Positions 17,705 through 26,918 are shown, counted from the first letter of the stretch. The stretch is 64,000 nt of DNA from Oceanobacillus luteolus (GCF_023715655.1 NZ_JAMBON010000004.1:1-64000); one strand, 5' to 3'. Notes: a model not told the origin generated them from the sequence alone. Numbers and translations are program-made.

Positions 17705-18931
17705 CTATTTTACCGCTTCTGTATTTTCATATCTACTATCCAGATAGTCTACAATATGGATAATAAATCCCTCCATTGTCTGAGGCCTGACACTTGCCCC
17801 CCACTCCGGCAATCCGTGATGACATAAAATGCAATGAGAGATAAGATGAATTTCTTCAAGTGGAAGAGCAATTCCTTCCTGCTCTACGATTTTAGTCAGG
17901 ATGAGGGCTCCATATGGAATATGCCCGACCATCATACCTAATTCATCCATTGTTATACCAGTTTGCTTCCTTCCCTGCAAACTTGTTTGGATAGCAGTTG
18001 GATATAGAAAGTCAAAACCGGTGTATCCTTTACCAGCAAAGTCGTATTCTAAAATTTTACCGATATCGTGTAATAGAATACTTGTCAAAAGAGCATCATA
18101 GTTTACTTGTTCTTCTTTATGCTCCATCATACCGGTTAACATCTGGTAGAGATGATCAATTGTATCCTTCCAAACAAGCTTCTCACCTTTGCCATCATTT
18201 TTGAGGTGTGACCACAACTCTTTTTTATAGGCTTTTTCTACAATTTGAATCAGCTTCATTACCGCTTGAAAAGGATCCGCTTCTTGTTTTAATACGAATC
18301 TAGCAATGCGCATCAGTCCAATAGTATGCTTTAATAACCCGCCCAAATAATTATGGTGGAATCCTTTCGCTGCTGGACTGATGGAAAACTCATTCCAAAA
18401 TCGATTCATCAAAGCAATGGATAGCTCATGATACGGTGTTGATAATTCATTGAGATAGGTGAAAAGCTCCACCGTAAAATCTTCCATATTTTGTTTCGTA
18501 TATGGTAAAAACGAAAATGGATTAATTTCTTCTTCACAAGGTTCCAGTCTGTAGATCGTGATTGATTTAAACCCACGGAATTCATCAACGACCCCTTCAA
18601 TATCAAATATAGAGTAGTTTTCCAACAAAGGTAAGTGTCGTTCTACAGCGCCTTGGTTGTCCCACATTTTCGCCTGTATCGTACCGGCATTATTACTGAA
18701 CGTCATTTTTAAAAATTGATTATTCGTTTTTGTCGTCTGCACATTCATGTCATTCAGCAGCACCCGAATGGAAACCGTAGCTCCTTTTTCTTGTTGTTCG
18801 AGACTGAAATTTTGATCTTCATCAGGCAATACAGGAACTGGGAAATCCCGTAAAATCTGCTCCCTTTCCGTAGGGGTCGCCTCCACCTCAATTGGGATTA
18901 AGCCATAAAAATAATGCTGTTTCTCCGACAT
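17705..18931 (-). CDS. YhaM-like OB/HD-domain 3'-5' exoribonuclease, enlarged form
   Basis: 408-aa protein in the yhaM position. An OB-fold nucleic-acid domain (about 40-140, FLKMTFSNNAGTIQAKMWD) precedes a metal-dependent HD domain with HHNYLGGLLKHTIG, LLHDIGKILEYDF and CHHGLPEWGASVRP, the same motif order as YhaM. B. subtilis YhaM is about 314 aa; here a 35-40 residue N-terminal extension and an insert of about 50 residues between the first histidine pair and the HD motif account for much of the difference. Metal ligands are intact, so activity is expected. The ATG at 18931 has TTGGAGTG upstream. Confidence 0.8.
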   Translation of the reverse strand: MSEKQHYFYGLIPIEVEATPTEREQILRDFPVPVLPDEDQNFSLEQQEKGATVSIRVLLNDMNVQTTKTNNQFLKMTFSNNAGTIQAKMWDNQGAVERHLPLLENYSIFDIEGVVDEFRGFKSITIYRLEPCEEEINPFSFLPYTKQNMEDFTVELFTYLNELSTPYHELSIALMNRFWNEFSISPAAKGFHHNYLGGLLKHTIGLMRIARFVLKQEADPFQAVMKLIQIVEKAYKKELWSHLKNDGKGEKLVWKDTIDHLYQMLTGMMEHKEEQVNYDALLTSILLHDIGKILEYDFAGKGYTGFDFLYPTAIQTSLQGRKQTGITMDELGMMVGHIPYGALILTKIVEQEGIALPLEEIHLISHCILCHHGLPEWGASVRPQTMEGFIIHIVDYLDSRYENTEAVK

Positions 18932-19026
18932 ATCAATCACTCCAAAACTCACTGTCTATTATTTTATTCTATTTTACCATTCGTTTTTACCACACGAAAC
19001 ACTAAAATAAATAGTCTTTTATTCTA

Positions 19027-22000
19027 TCATTCACTTATCGCAAAATGAGTGTTTTTCACAGTCTCTGTTTCTCCAGTCAAACGAAAGATTGAAATCCCCA
19101 GTTCTTCACAAGCTTTTACTACATCGGATTTACAAGAGAACATAATCATTTGTTGTTCTATTGCAATTTTTTGTAAAACATCCATCATTCTTTTTACGCG
19201 GAGTTCATCAAAATGAACAAAAGCATCATCTAAAATAAATGGCAACTGATGGTTCTCTGCAATCACTTTACTGATTGCAAGTCTCAGCGAAACATATAAT
19301 TGATTCATCGTTCCATGTGACAATTCATCCACACGATAACGCACTCCATCATGGGACATCACTTGAAATGGTTGTTTGCCTTGTGGTGATAAAACCGTTG
19401 TATAGCGGCCAGCTGTAATGATGCTGAAAAAGCCAGTTGTTTCTTCGAGCACTTTGGATAAGTACTTTGTTTGGTATCGCTGTTTCGTTTCGACCAGTAC
19501 TTCTTTTTCCATTTTAATAATTGCCCATTCTTTTGCCAGTTGATTCAGTTTTTCTTTTTCCAATTCGAATTGGTGCATTTTTTGCGAATAAGCTTCTGAT
19601 CCTTCTAAACGATTAAGTTCTGCGTTTACTTCTGCAAGCAGAGCGCGCGTCCGTTCAATTTCTTTATGGTTCTGATGCTGGTTATTCTCCAACTCTTTTT
19701 GTCGCTCGCTCAATTCTAGCTCGTCCAACTGTTCATGGATGATACTCTCCCATCTATTGTCAGGAAAAATCACTTCGAGTTGCCTTTGATTAGTCTCTAC
19801 ATCTTTTTCAAATTGCGCTTTATCCGCTACATATATTGCATTTTCGTAAAATTCTTCTTCTGTCTGAGCATGTCCTGCCTGCAAGAGTTCTGCGACTTCT
19901 CTTTTATGAACATTCATTCTCTCTACAATTTCTAAACGTTTCTCTTCTATTTCTTTCATAAGCTCCATGTAATGAGATTGACGTTGTTTCAATTCCATCT
20001 CATTTTCTAATCGTTTTTCAATATAAACAAAAGCCTCAATGGCAGCTGAAATGGAATGATCAGAATCAAGCTTGGTGACAAAGAATATGATGGAAGCCTC
20101 CAATTGGTTTAACTCTACCCCAATTTCATTAAGTTTGCGCAAATGCTGCTCGTATTCGTGATGTGTAGCAAGCAGCTTCCTTAAACGATGATAATAATCC
20201 AGCCAATAACTACTGTTGATATTTTTAAGAAATGGGTATGAAGTATATTGCTCTTCAAATTGTTGCCTAAGTCGTGCTTCTTTTTCTAACAGACTCCGCT
20301 CTCTTTCTTCCAATTGCATAAACTTAACTTGCTGGCGTTGTATATCCGACTGAATTTGCTTCATTTCATTTCTTATTTGTTCCACATCATCCAACTGTTG
20401 CTCTAACTTCAATACTTCTTCTTCAGATAATGTTGTATTACTTTCAAATTCCAATGGAGTATTTAATACTCTCTCCATCTCTTTTACATTTTGCTTGATG
20501 AATATATTTTGACCAGCACTGAGTAGAAAGATGATGGCAGCAAGTCCAAAAAGAAAAGTTTGTTCTAAAACAATCGCTGAAACAGAAACAAGTAAAGCTA
20601 TTACTATCCCTGTAATTAGGTACAAATTTGTTTGTTTGATCTTTTTATTTTTTTCTAATGCGTAACTCTTCTTACGTTGTGTATTCGCTTCGTAAATAGC
20701 CTCAAGCTGAATAGATTCCTTTCCTTGCTTTAATCTTTGCTTGATTTTAGTAATTTCTGTTTCAGGTAAGAGGGCTGCATTTTTCTCTTCTAGTTGCTCG
20801 TAGTTGTATTTCTCTTCTTCTATTAAAGAACGTTTTTCCGCTTCTAGCCTAATTGTTTCTTGAGCGAGCCTTTCTTTATCTTCTTTCAACTGTTTCCAGG
20901 TCTCTTCAATATAGAAAGGCAGAGATACTTCTGATAGCTCTTCTTGAGTAAGATCGATGTGTAATTCATCTAGCTCTCTCGAAATTTCCCGTTTCAATTC
21001 TGCCGTGACTTCTTGTAATTCTTGTTGTTTATCTATTAACTTGGCATATACTTGTTTTTGCTCTAGCTTCGTCCTTAATTCATCAATAAGTTCTTGATTC
21101 AATCTTTGATCGTCGATCTCAGCAAGATTTCTTCGATAACTATCCTCATTTTTTCTTAGAATTGCATATTCACTTTCCAGCGGACGAAGAGAATCTTTTA
21201 ACTTCTCCAGTCGTTCCACACCATGGATGGGAAAATCGATGCTTTTTTGAAACGCCTGTCGCTTACTCATTAAGTGTTTATATTCTTGAAGAAACGGAAA
21301 GGCCGTACGCATCTTTGTGAGCAGCTTATTTTCCTTTTCCAATTCCTGCTGTTGATTTTTCAATGTTTCCAATTTATCTTTTAGAGACTGTGATTCAATC
21401 GTTTTCTCACGGTACGTAGCTTCTTCTTGTTGAATGGCAGCTAGTTCCTTCTTCAGTTGTTGAAGAAGCTGAAGCTGTTGGTTGATGGTCGGATTTTTAC
21501 CATTAGGCTTAAACAATTCTCCTAGTCGTGTCTCCAATTGTTTTTCAACCCGATAAACATTACTTGAGCCAGTTAGTCCTATACTTAAGAGAACGTCACT
21601 AAGCTCTTCTTCATGCATATCTTTTATTCCATTCAAATCCAATGCAGAAAAGGAGAATATCGAGTCAAAGGTGTCCTTATTCATTCCTTGAAGCCTTTCC
21701 CTTAACCAGTCTTCCCCATAGACCTCCCCTGTAGCTGTCATACATGTAGCCTCACCGTTTTTTACATGATCGAAGCGTTCAATGGTGAATTCCCCAATTT
21801 CAGAATCCGACATGACTAGGTGTCCACCCATTTTACTGCTCGTTTTTGGTTGGTACCATTTACGTTGCTTCGGTGGCATACCAAATAACATGAAGAGGAT
21901 AAACTGATGAAAGGTGGATTTCCCAGATTCATTTTCACCAAAAATAATGAATGGACCTTCACTTGGGAATTCAATTTCCATATCCACCCATTTTCCAAAT

Positions 22001-22029
22001 CCAAATATTTTGGCCCTTACAATCTTCAT
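19027..22029 (-). CDS. yhaN: SbcC/Rad50-like AAA ATPase YhaN
   Basis: 1000-aa SMC-like ATPase. Walker A GENESGKST (about residues 31-39) is followed by FHQFILFMLFGMPP. Long coiled-coil arms occupy about 170-430 and 490-880, interrupted by two hydrophobic helices near 465-510 (LITGIVIALLVSVSAIV and FLFGLAAIIFLLSAG), unusual for Rad50 proteins. The C-terminal half-site has ELSHGTMNQLYVSLRLA (signature) and LPFILDDAFVHFDE (Walker B). It overlaps yhaO by 4 nt, so the nuclease and ATPase are co-translated. Likely handles DNA ends with YhaO; substrate unproven. Confidence 0.88.
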   Translation of the reverse strand: MKIVRAKIFGFGKWVDMEIEFPSEGPFIIFGENESGKSTFHQFILFMLFGMPPKQRKWYQPKTSSKMGGHLVMSDSEIGEFTIERFDHVKNGEATCMTATGEVYGEDWLRERLQGMNKDTFDSIFSFSALDLNGIKDMHEEELSDVLLSIGLTGSSNVYRVEKQLETRLGELFKPNGKNPTINQQLQLLQQLKKELAAIQQEEATYREKTIESQSLKDKLETLKNQQQELEKENKLLTKMRTAFPFLQEYKHLMSKRQAFQKSIDFPIHGVERLEKLKDSLRPLESEYAILRKNEDSYRRNLAEIDDQRLNQELIDELRTKLEQKQVYAKLIDKQQELQEVTAELKREISRELDELHIDLTQEELSEVSLPFYIEETWKQLKEDKERLAQETIRLEAEKRSLIEEEKYNYEQLEEKNAALLPETEITKIKQRLKQGKESIQLEAIYEANTQRKKSYALEKNKKIKQTNLYLITGIVIALLVSVSAIVLEQTFLFGLAAIIFLLSAGQNIFIKQNVKEMERVLNTPLEFESNTTLSEEEVLKLEQQLDDVEQIRNEMKQIQSDIQRQQVKFMQLEERERSLLEKEARLRQQFEEQYTSYPFLKNINSSYWLDYYHRLRKLLATHHEYEQHLRKLNEIGVELNQLEASIIFFVTKLDSDHSISAAIEAFVYIEKRLENEMELKQRQSHYMELMKEIEEKRLEIVERMNVHKREVAELLQAGHAQTEEEFYENAIYVADKAQFEKDVETNQRQLEVIFPDNRWESIIHEQLDELELSERQKELENNQHQNHKEIERTRALLAEVNAELNRLEGSEAYSQKMHQFELEKEKLNQLAKEWAIIKMEKEVLVETKQRYQTKYLSKVLEETTGFFSIITAGRYTTVLSPQGKQPFQVMSHDGVRYRVDELSHGTMNQLYVSLRLAISKVIAENHQLPFILDDAFVHFDELRVKRMMDVLQKIAIEQQMIMFSCKSDVVKACEELGISIFRLTGETETVKNTHFAISE

Positions 22030-23261
22030 CGGCTAGCCCCTTTCAGCAATTCATCAAATAAACGATTCCCAGCTTCTTGCTTCCATACTTTTTCTTCAGT
22101 CCTTGTAGGTAAATCAAGATACTTTCTAGCTTGACGATGTTGATACAATTCTTGAAGATGAGAAAGTCCATCCGTGTTCTCGATAATCTGCTTGAGTTCC
22201 CCGAAGAAATGTTCACCGTAACTTGTTTCATCGATGGCAAGTCTCTCCTCCATGGATACTGCAACGTTAAAAATATACCTCCATGGAATTTGGTTCGATA
22301 ATGACTCATTGATAATGTCAATCAGTTCATCCAGCTGTCCATTTATTTTCCATTTCTTCAGCTCACTATTCTGTCCAGGCAGATTGATGTCAATGAGCCG
22401 TGGAGTACCTCCCTCGAGTTGCTTTATATTCTCCAGAACCATTGCCTCCAAGTCGAATATCTCCTTTAGAGAGGATACATCTACGCTTAAATTGGTGAAT
22501 TCAATCTCTTGTAGGGGTATAAATGTAACATCTGTTTTATGTGATGCCAGCTGAACGTAATAGCACCCTTTCTCTCCTGTTTCTTTACGATGCCGTCCTT
22601 GAGTGTTTCCGGGATAAACAATATATGGTTCTTCCTTTAATACCGCTCGTTTATGGATATGACCCAGTGCCCAATAATCAAAGCCCTTCATAGCGAGATC
22701 TGAAATTTGAAACGGGGCATAAGGATCATGCTCCTCATCTCCTTGTACACTACCATGTAGCATAGCAATATGGAATGGAATGTCTCGATTTTCGACCTCA
22801 TATTCCTTCGATTTATTTTCAGTGACTGCTCGATTCACGTAACTGAAGCCATACACTCTTGCAAGAGGCTCACCATTTTTTTCATACACGAAGGACCGTA
22901 CCTGTTCATCAGGAAAAATATGTACATTATCTGGATACGTTACTTGATGAATATTTCCATTAATAAAATCATGGTTGCCATAGCTAATGTAAACAGAAAT
23001 AAGGTGCTTCTGCAGCCGTTCGAAAGCCTTCCTCAAATGAATTTGAGCTTTAAGACTTTGTTTTTCATTATCAAAAAGATCCCCAGTAATCAAAACGAAA
23101 TCAACCTCGTATTCAATTGCAGCTTCCACGAGATGGGTCAATGCTTGAAATGTACTGTCCTTTATTTCTTGAAATAAATGGCCCGGTAAATTGGTCAACC
23201 CTTTAAATGGACTATCGAGATGCAGATCAGCTGCATGGATAAATGTAATATTCCGCTCCAT
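22026..23261 (-). CDS. yhaO: SbcD/Mre11-like metallophosphoesterase YhaO
   Basis: 411-aa calcineurin-like phosphoesterase. Metal-binding motifs: HAADLHLDS (motif I), ITGDLFDN (II), SYGNHDF (III), LHGSVQGDEEHD (IV) and ALGHIHKR (V). The C-terminal ~130 residues form the capping/dimer region. First gene of yhaO-yhaN with ATGA overlap. Partner nuclease of YhaN, by analogy with SbcCD/Mre11-Rad50. Confidence 0.9.
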   Translation of the reverse strand: MERNITFIHAADLHLDSPFKGLTNLPGHLFQEIKDSTFQALTHLVEAAIEYEVDFVLITGDLFDNEKQSLKAQIHLRKAFERLQKHLISVYISYGNHDFINGNIHQVTYPDNVHIFPDEQVRSFVYEKNGEPLARVYGFSYVNRAVTENKSKEYEVENRDIPFHIAMLHGSVQGDEEHDPYAPFQISDLAMKGFDYWALGHIHKRAVLKEEPYIVYPGNTQGRHRKETGEKGCYYVQLASHKTDVTFIPLQEIEFTNLSVDVSSLKEIFDLEAMVLENIKQLEGGTPRLIDINLPGQNSELKKWKINGQLDELIDIINESLSNQIPWRYIFNVAVSMEERLAIDETSYGEHFFGELKQIIENTDGLSHLQELYQHRQARKYLDLPTRTEEKVWKQEAGNRLFDELLKGASR

Positions 23262-23340
23262 TTTATTGCCTCCGAATTTATGATTAGTTTCATTTTAACA
23301 GATTAAGAATGGGAATGCACGTTCTGCTAGGGAGAAAAAG

Positions 23341-23371
23341 AAAAACCGGGACAAGAAGATATCCCAGTTTT
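23341..23371 (-). terminator. Intrinsic terminator of yhaQP
   Basis: AAAACTGGGA and TCCCGGTTTT (one mismatch) form a stem on the minus strand with a T-rich tail. It starts at the yhaP stop codon. Confidence 0.75.
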
Positions 23372-24626
23372 ACTTTTCTTTTTTGGATAAACGTATCGCT
23401 TTCGTGAAATCTTTTAGTGAGCCTGATTTACCATACATAAGTACTCCGCCCTTATAAACTCTTGCCCCAATCAATCCCATGATCATTATAGTTAAAATCA
23501 AGATACCAATAGATAATCCAATTTCCCAAAGCGGAAGATTAAGCATACCAATCCGCAATATCATTACCATCGGTGCAAAAAACGGGATGAAAGAAGAAAT
23601 CGTTACAAGTGTAGATTCCGGTGCTCCCAATCCAAACATAGCAACTAAAAACGCAATGACAATCAGAATAATCATTGGTGTGATCAGTTGGTTCACATCT
23701 TCTGCTCTGCTTACCAATGAACCGAGCATGGCTGCAAGCGTGGCATACAATGTGTAGCCTAGTAAGAAGAAGATAATCGCATAAATGATCAAATCCATTG
23801 GAATATTAACTAATCCAAATGAATCAAGCATACCGCCGACAAGCTCATCCTTCTTACTGTTGATCAACACCAACCCAACGCCGACTAACAGGAGGATTTG
23901 TGTCAAACCAACAAGTGCAACTCCGAAGATTTTAGCGAACATATGGGAAACTGGTGAGGCACTTGATATTAAAATTTCCATAACACGGGATGATTTCTCA
24001 TTTGCCACATCTTGAGCAATCATCTGACCATATAAAATAACAACAATATACATGAAAAATACCATAACATAGACGATTCCTTGTGCCTGGAACATTTCTT
24101 CCATTGTTTTCGCATCGTCATCAAGCGCAACGGTATCAAAAGAAATAGGTGCATAGATTTCCTGAATAGTCGCTTCATCCACACCAGTCTGTTCAATCGA
24201 AATAGCTACTTTAAGATTTTGCAGTTGTTCCTGTAACGTAGTCTGTGTGGAAGAATCGGTGATGTTATTTGCAAAATAGGTTGCTTCCGGCAGATTCTCT
24301 TGATTCAGCTCTACGACAACAAGTGAATCGTACTCTTCATCTTGAACAGCCGATTTTGCATCTTCTTCTGTTCCTGTGAATTCCACAAGTTCTAGTTCTT
24401 CATCTAGTGTTTCAACACTTTGTTTATAAGGTTCAAATATAAATCCAGTTTCATCAATGATTGCGATTTGATCTTTGCCATCATCATCACCGAAGAAGTC
24501 CATGATTGATTGAAAATTAACCGCAGCAACGACAGATAACAACAGGAGTGCCGTCATAATAATAAATGTTTTAGATTTTATCTTTTCCAAGTACGTATGT
24601 TCAAGGATAACCCAAAATTTATTCAT
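23370..24626 (-). CDS. yhaP: ABC transporter permease YhaP (NatB-like)
   Basis: 418-aa ABC-2 type membrane protein: a signal-anchor helix (about residues 18-38), a large acidic extracytoplasmic domain (about 40-180) and five to six C-terminal helices starting at YVMVFFMYIVVILYGQM. The pattern matches NatB/YhaP exporters for sodium or other small substrates; the cargo is unknown. The ATG at 24626 overlaps the end of yhaQ by 8 nt; an in-frame GTG three codons upstream lies too close to the AGGTAGG ribosome site. Confidence 0.88.
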   Translation of the reverse strand: MNKFWVILEHTYLEKIKSKTFIIMTALLLLSVVAAVNFQSIMDFFGDDDGKDQIAIIDETGFIFEPYKQSVETLDEELELVEFTGTEEDAKSAVQDEEYDSLVVVELNQENLPEATYFANNITDSSTQTTLQEQLQNLKVAISIEQTGVDEATIQEIYAPISFDTVALDDDAKTMEEMFQAQGIVYVMVFFMYIVVILYGQMIAQDVANEKSSRVMEILISSASPVSHMFAKIFGVALVGLTQILLLVGVGLVLINSKKDELVGGMLDSFGLVNIPMDLIIYAIIFFLLGYTLYATLAAMLGSLVSRAEDVNQLITPMIILIVIAFLVAMFGLGAPESTLVTISSFIPFFAPMVMILRIGMLNLPLWEIGLSIGILILTIMIMGLIGARVYKGGVLMYGKSGSLKDFTKAIRLSKKEK

Positions 24627-25518
24627 AGGAAGCACCTACCTTTTCAATAAAGATATCGTTCAATGAAGGTTCTTCCAAGTCAAATTTTCTTATAAAACCT
24701 TTATTCTGTAATGCCTGGAAAATATCTTGGGAGACATTCTCATTTAAAATTTGAAGTTCGCAGCCTTCATTATTTCTCCGATATTTTACTACACCAGGAA
24801 ATTCTTTTAAAAACTCCAATGAAAAATCGGCATGAATGCGTAAGTTCTTCTTTCCGAAAGATCGTTTTATTTCCCTTAACGCACCTTGTACTACTGGTCT
24901 CCCCTTTTGCAAAATACAGAGGTTCTCACACAATTCTTCCACCACTGCCATTTGGTGGGAAGAAAATACAATTGTAGTCCCCTGCTCTTTTAAATCAAGG
25001 ACAGCTTCCTTCAACATCTCCACATTTACCGGATCAAGTCCTGAAAAAGGTTCATCCAAGATAAGCAATTCTGGTTTATGAATTACCGCAGAAATGAATT
25101 GGATTTTTTGTTGATTCCCTTTGGAGAGTTCTTCCACCTTTTTATTCATATATTCCGGTACTTTAAAACGTTCCAACCATTTTTCGAGTTCAGGTAAAAT
25201 ATCCGGTTTTGCCATTCCACGTAGTTTTGCTAAATATGTAATCTGGTTCTTTACGGTAAGTTTCGGATACAATCCCCTTTCCTCTGGTAAATAGCCAATC
25301 AAATGATTCTTATCATAGCTGATTGAATCATTATTCCAAGTAATTTCACCTTCTGTTTTATCCAATAAACCTAACAACATGCGGAATGTCGTCGTCTTCC
25401 CTGCTCCGTTTCCCCCTAAAAATCCAAACATCTCATTTTTAGGAATGGTCAAATTCAAATTATCTACTGCAGTAAAGTCGCCAAACCGTTTTGTTACATT
25501 ATTTATTAATAATGTCAT
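24619..25518 (-). CDS. yhaQ: ABC transporter ATP-binding protein YhaQ (NatA-like)
   Basis: 299-aa ATPase: Walker A GGNGAGKTT, signature LSKGNQQKIQF, Walker B LLILDEPFSGLDP and switch histidine FSSHQMAVVEELC, with the DUF4162-type C-terminal region (about 215-299) common in NatA-like ATPases. The ATG at 25518 follows AAAGGAG; an upstream extension to 25596 lacks a ribosome site. Pairs with yhaP. Confidence 0.9.
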   Translation of the reverse strand: MTLLINNVTKRFGDFTAVDNLNLTIPKNEMFGFLGGNGAGKTTTFRMLLGLLDKTEGEITWNNDSISYDKNHLIGYLPEERGLYPKLTVKNQITYLAKLRGMAKPDILPELEKWLERFKVPEYMNKKVEELSKGNQQKIQFISAVIHKPELLILDEPFSGLDPVNVEMLKEAVLDLKEQGTTIVFSSHQMAVVEELCENLCILQKGRPVVQGALREIKRSFGKKNLRIHADFSLEFLKEFPGVVKYRRNNEGCELQILNENVSQDIFQALQNKGFIRKFDLEEPSLNDIFIEKVGASYE

Positions 25519-25649
25519 AGTCCTATCTCCTTTCCATTTTGTATTACGGACTAATGAATCAAATGGTTTCGTTTGATTCAACTTTATTTTTCGCATTATC
25601 TCTTATAATGAATTATAATAAAATTAAAAAAATAGGGAGGAACGATACA

Positions 25650-25835
25650 TTGAGAAATTATGCACTAACAGTCTTCAATCCGGACGGGGAAAAACTATTG
25701 GATGAATCATTCACTGCCGAAAACGATGACGCAGCAAAGAAAATCGGACAAGATAAATTAGCCGAAAAAGGCTACTCCGAACACACACACCGCTGCGTAA
25801 ACCCAGAAGCCAAACTAATATTATTTCATAGGTAA
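25650..25835 (+). CDS. yhzD: YhzD-like small protein
   Basis: 61-aa soluble protein matching the YhzD family in length and in the segments LTVFNPDGEKLLDESF, GYSEHTHRC and LILFHR. It starts at TTG (25650-25652) with GGGAGG 9 nt upstream; a longer frame begins inside the yhaQ leader and lacks a ribosome site. Divergent from yhaQP. Function unknown. Confidence 0.8.
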   Translation: MRNYALTVFNPDGEKLLDESFTAENDDAAKKIGQDKLAEKGYSEHTHRCVNPEAKLILFHR

Positions 25836-25839
25836 ACTC

Positions 25840-25990
25840 AAAAGCGGAAGCGACCGGTTAGGGACAGTCGAACTGGAATGCGGCGCAGGGAGATAAAGGA
25901 AACACGGTGAGGTCACGAACCGATGTTGACTTATCGACTGAAGGCGCATGAAGTTCGAACAGTCCCTGGTCGCTGTAGCTAGACGACAAC
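25840..25990. repeat. ~150-bp dispersed repeat, copy 1
   Basis: Begins AAAAGCGGAAGCG and ends GCTAGACGACAAC. Internal inverted repeats are visible: GCGACCGGTTAGGGAC near the start against GTCCCTGGTCGC near the end, with GATAAAGGAAACACGG and GATGTTGACTTATCG between. The unit could fold into a long imperfect hairpin. I recognise this type as a repeat seen in many Bacillaceae genomes; the name is not certain. Confidence 0.75.
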
Positions 25991-26140
25991 AAAAGCGGAA
26001 GCGTGCGGTTAGGGACGTACAAACTGGAGTACTCCGAAATGAGATAAAGGAAACACGGCGACCGAAGAGAGCCGATGTTGACTTATCGATTGGAGGAGTA
26101 CGAAGTTTGCGAGTCCCTGCACTCTGAGCTAGACGACAAC
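25991..26140. repeat. ~150-bp dispersed repeat, copy 2
   Basis: Direct repeat of copy 1 with the same start and end. The outer arms have changed together: GCGTGCGGTTAGGGAC now faces GAGTCCCTGCACTC, so pairing is largely kept. Compensatory change points to selection on, or spread through, a folded form. Confidence 0.75.
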
Positions 26141-26171
26141 AAAAGCGGAAGCGACCGGTTAGGGACGGTCA
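26141..26171. repeat. Truncated third copy of the ~150-bp repeat
   Basis: Only the first ~31 bp (AAAAGCGGAAGCGACCGGTT and a few more) are present, nearly identical to copy 1. Identity stops where the IS200-type right end begins. The missing part is not found on the other side of the IS. Confidence 0.65.
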
Positions 26172-26915
26172 ACAATCAAAACCACCAATGTGAACTGGTG
26201 GTTTGCTCTGCGGCTGAAAGCCTCTATTACCGGCCTCGGCCTAAAAGGCCCACTGAATGGGTTTCCCTTCTGCACCACACTTACTCACTGATTCTAAAAG
26301 AATCTCTTATCTTTTTTGATTTTTCTCTCCTGTAAATGGATCAAATTCCTCAAATAACGTTAATTGATCGCTCATATAGTCATCTTTAAGCTGATTTCTT
26401 ATATATTCTTGAATTTGATTTTTATTTCGGCCCACTGTATCTACAAAGTAACCTCGACACCAGAATTTGCGGTTACCATATCTATACTTTAAATTCGCGT
26501 GACGATCAAAAATCATTAAACTACTTTTTCCTTTTAGATAACCCATGAATTGAGACACACTTAATTTAGGTGGAATACTTACCAGCATATGAATATGGTC
26601 TTTACATGCATTTGCCTCGTGTATCTCAACCCCCTTCCTTTCACAGAGCTCTCTTATAATTTGTCCGATACTTCTTTTATACTTACCGTAGATAATTTGT
26701 CTCCTGTATTTTGGTGCAAAAACAATGTGATACTTACATCTCCACTGCGTATGTGCTAAACTATTCTTGTCCTGCATGGGACGCGCCTCCTTCTTTGGTG
26801 AGATCTGGTGGTCGGGAAACCAACCATATTTTACCATGAAGGAGGCCTTTTTTGACCCCACGCTAGAAGCTCTACGGAACCCCCGGCGTAGCCGAGGGTT
26901 TTCGAAGACCATAAC
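26172..26915 (-). mobile_element. IS200-type insertion sequence (tnpA only)
   Basis: About 0.74 kb, with a single tnpA on the minus strand and no terminal inverted repeats. Each end has a short hairpin, as expected for single-strand transposition: AACCACCA/TGGTGGTT at 26180-26203 (right end) and AACCCCCGGC/GCCGAGGGTT at 26878-26900 (left end). Outer limits are approximate, because IS200 ends leave no target duplication. It sits just downstream of the yheA terminator and against the repeat cluster. tnpA is intact, so it may be active. Confidence 0.85.
26307..26777 (-). CDS. tnpA: IS200-family HUH transposase TnpA
   Basis: 156-aa Y1 transposase of normal length. The HUH motif is His61-Ile-His63 in KDHIHMLVS and the catalytic tyrosine is Tyr125 in IQEYIRNQL. 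The ATG at 26777 is chosen by the GAAGGAGG ribosome site; the open frame runs further upstream through the IS end but has no ribosome site. That ribosome site (26786-26793) is complementary to CCTCCTTC in its own leader (complement of 26838-26845), so the mRNA can hide it in a stem, as known for IS200 elements. No tnpB is present. Confidence 0.92.
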   Translation of the reverse strand: MQDKNSLAHTQWRCKYHIVFAPKYRRQIIYGKYKRSIGQIIRELCERKGVEIHEANACKDHIHMLVSIPPKLSVSQFMGYLKGKSSLMIFDRHANLKYRYGNRKFWCRGYFVDTVGRNKNQIQEYIRNQLKDDYMSDQLTLFEEFDPFTGEKNQKR

Positions 26916-26918
26916 AAT

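Noticed and set aside
19027-23261. yhaO-yhaN as a phage defence system
   Set aside because: Although it pairs a nuclease with an SMC-like ATPase, it is the conserved Bacillus YhaO/YhaN housekeeping pair in its usual neighbourhood, not a defence island.
25836-26306. CRISPR array
   Set aside because: The repeats are ~150 bp, back to back and without spacers. No array of short repeats exists anywhere in the window.
26075-26335. 86-codon plus-strand ORF across the repeat and IS right end
   Set aside because: It joins repeat sequence and IS terminal sequence, so it is an accident of the junction, not a gene.
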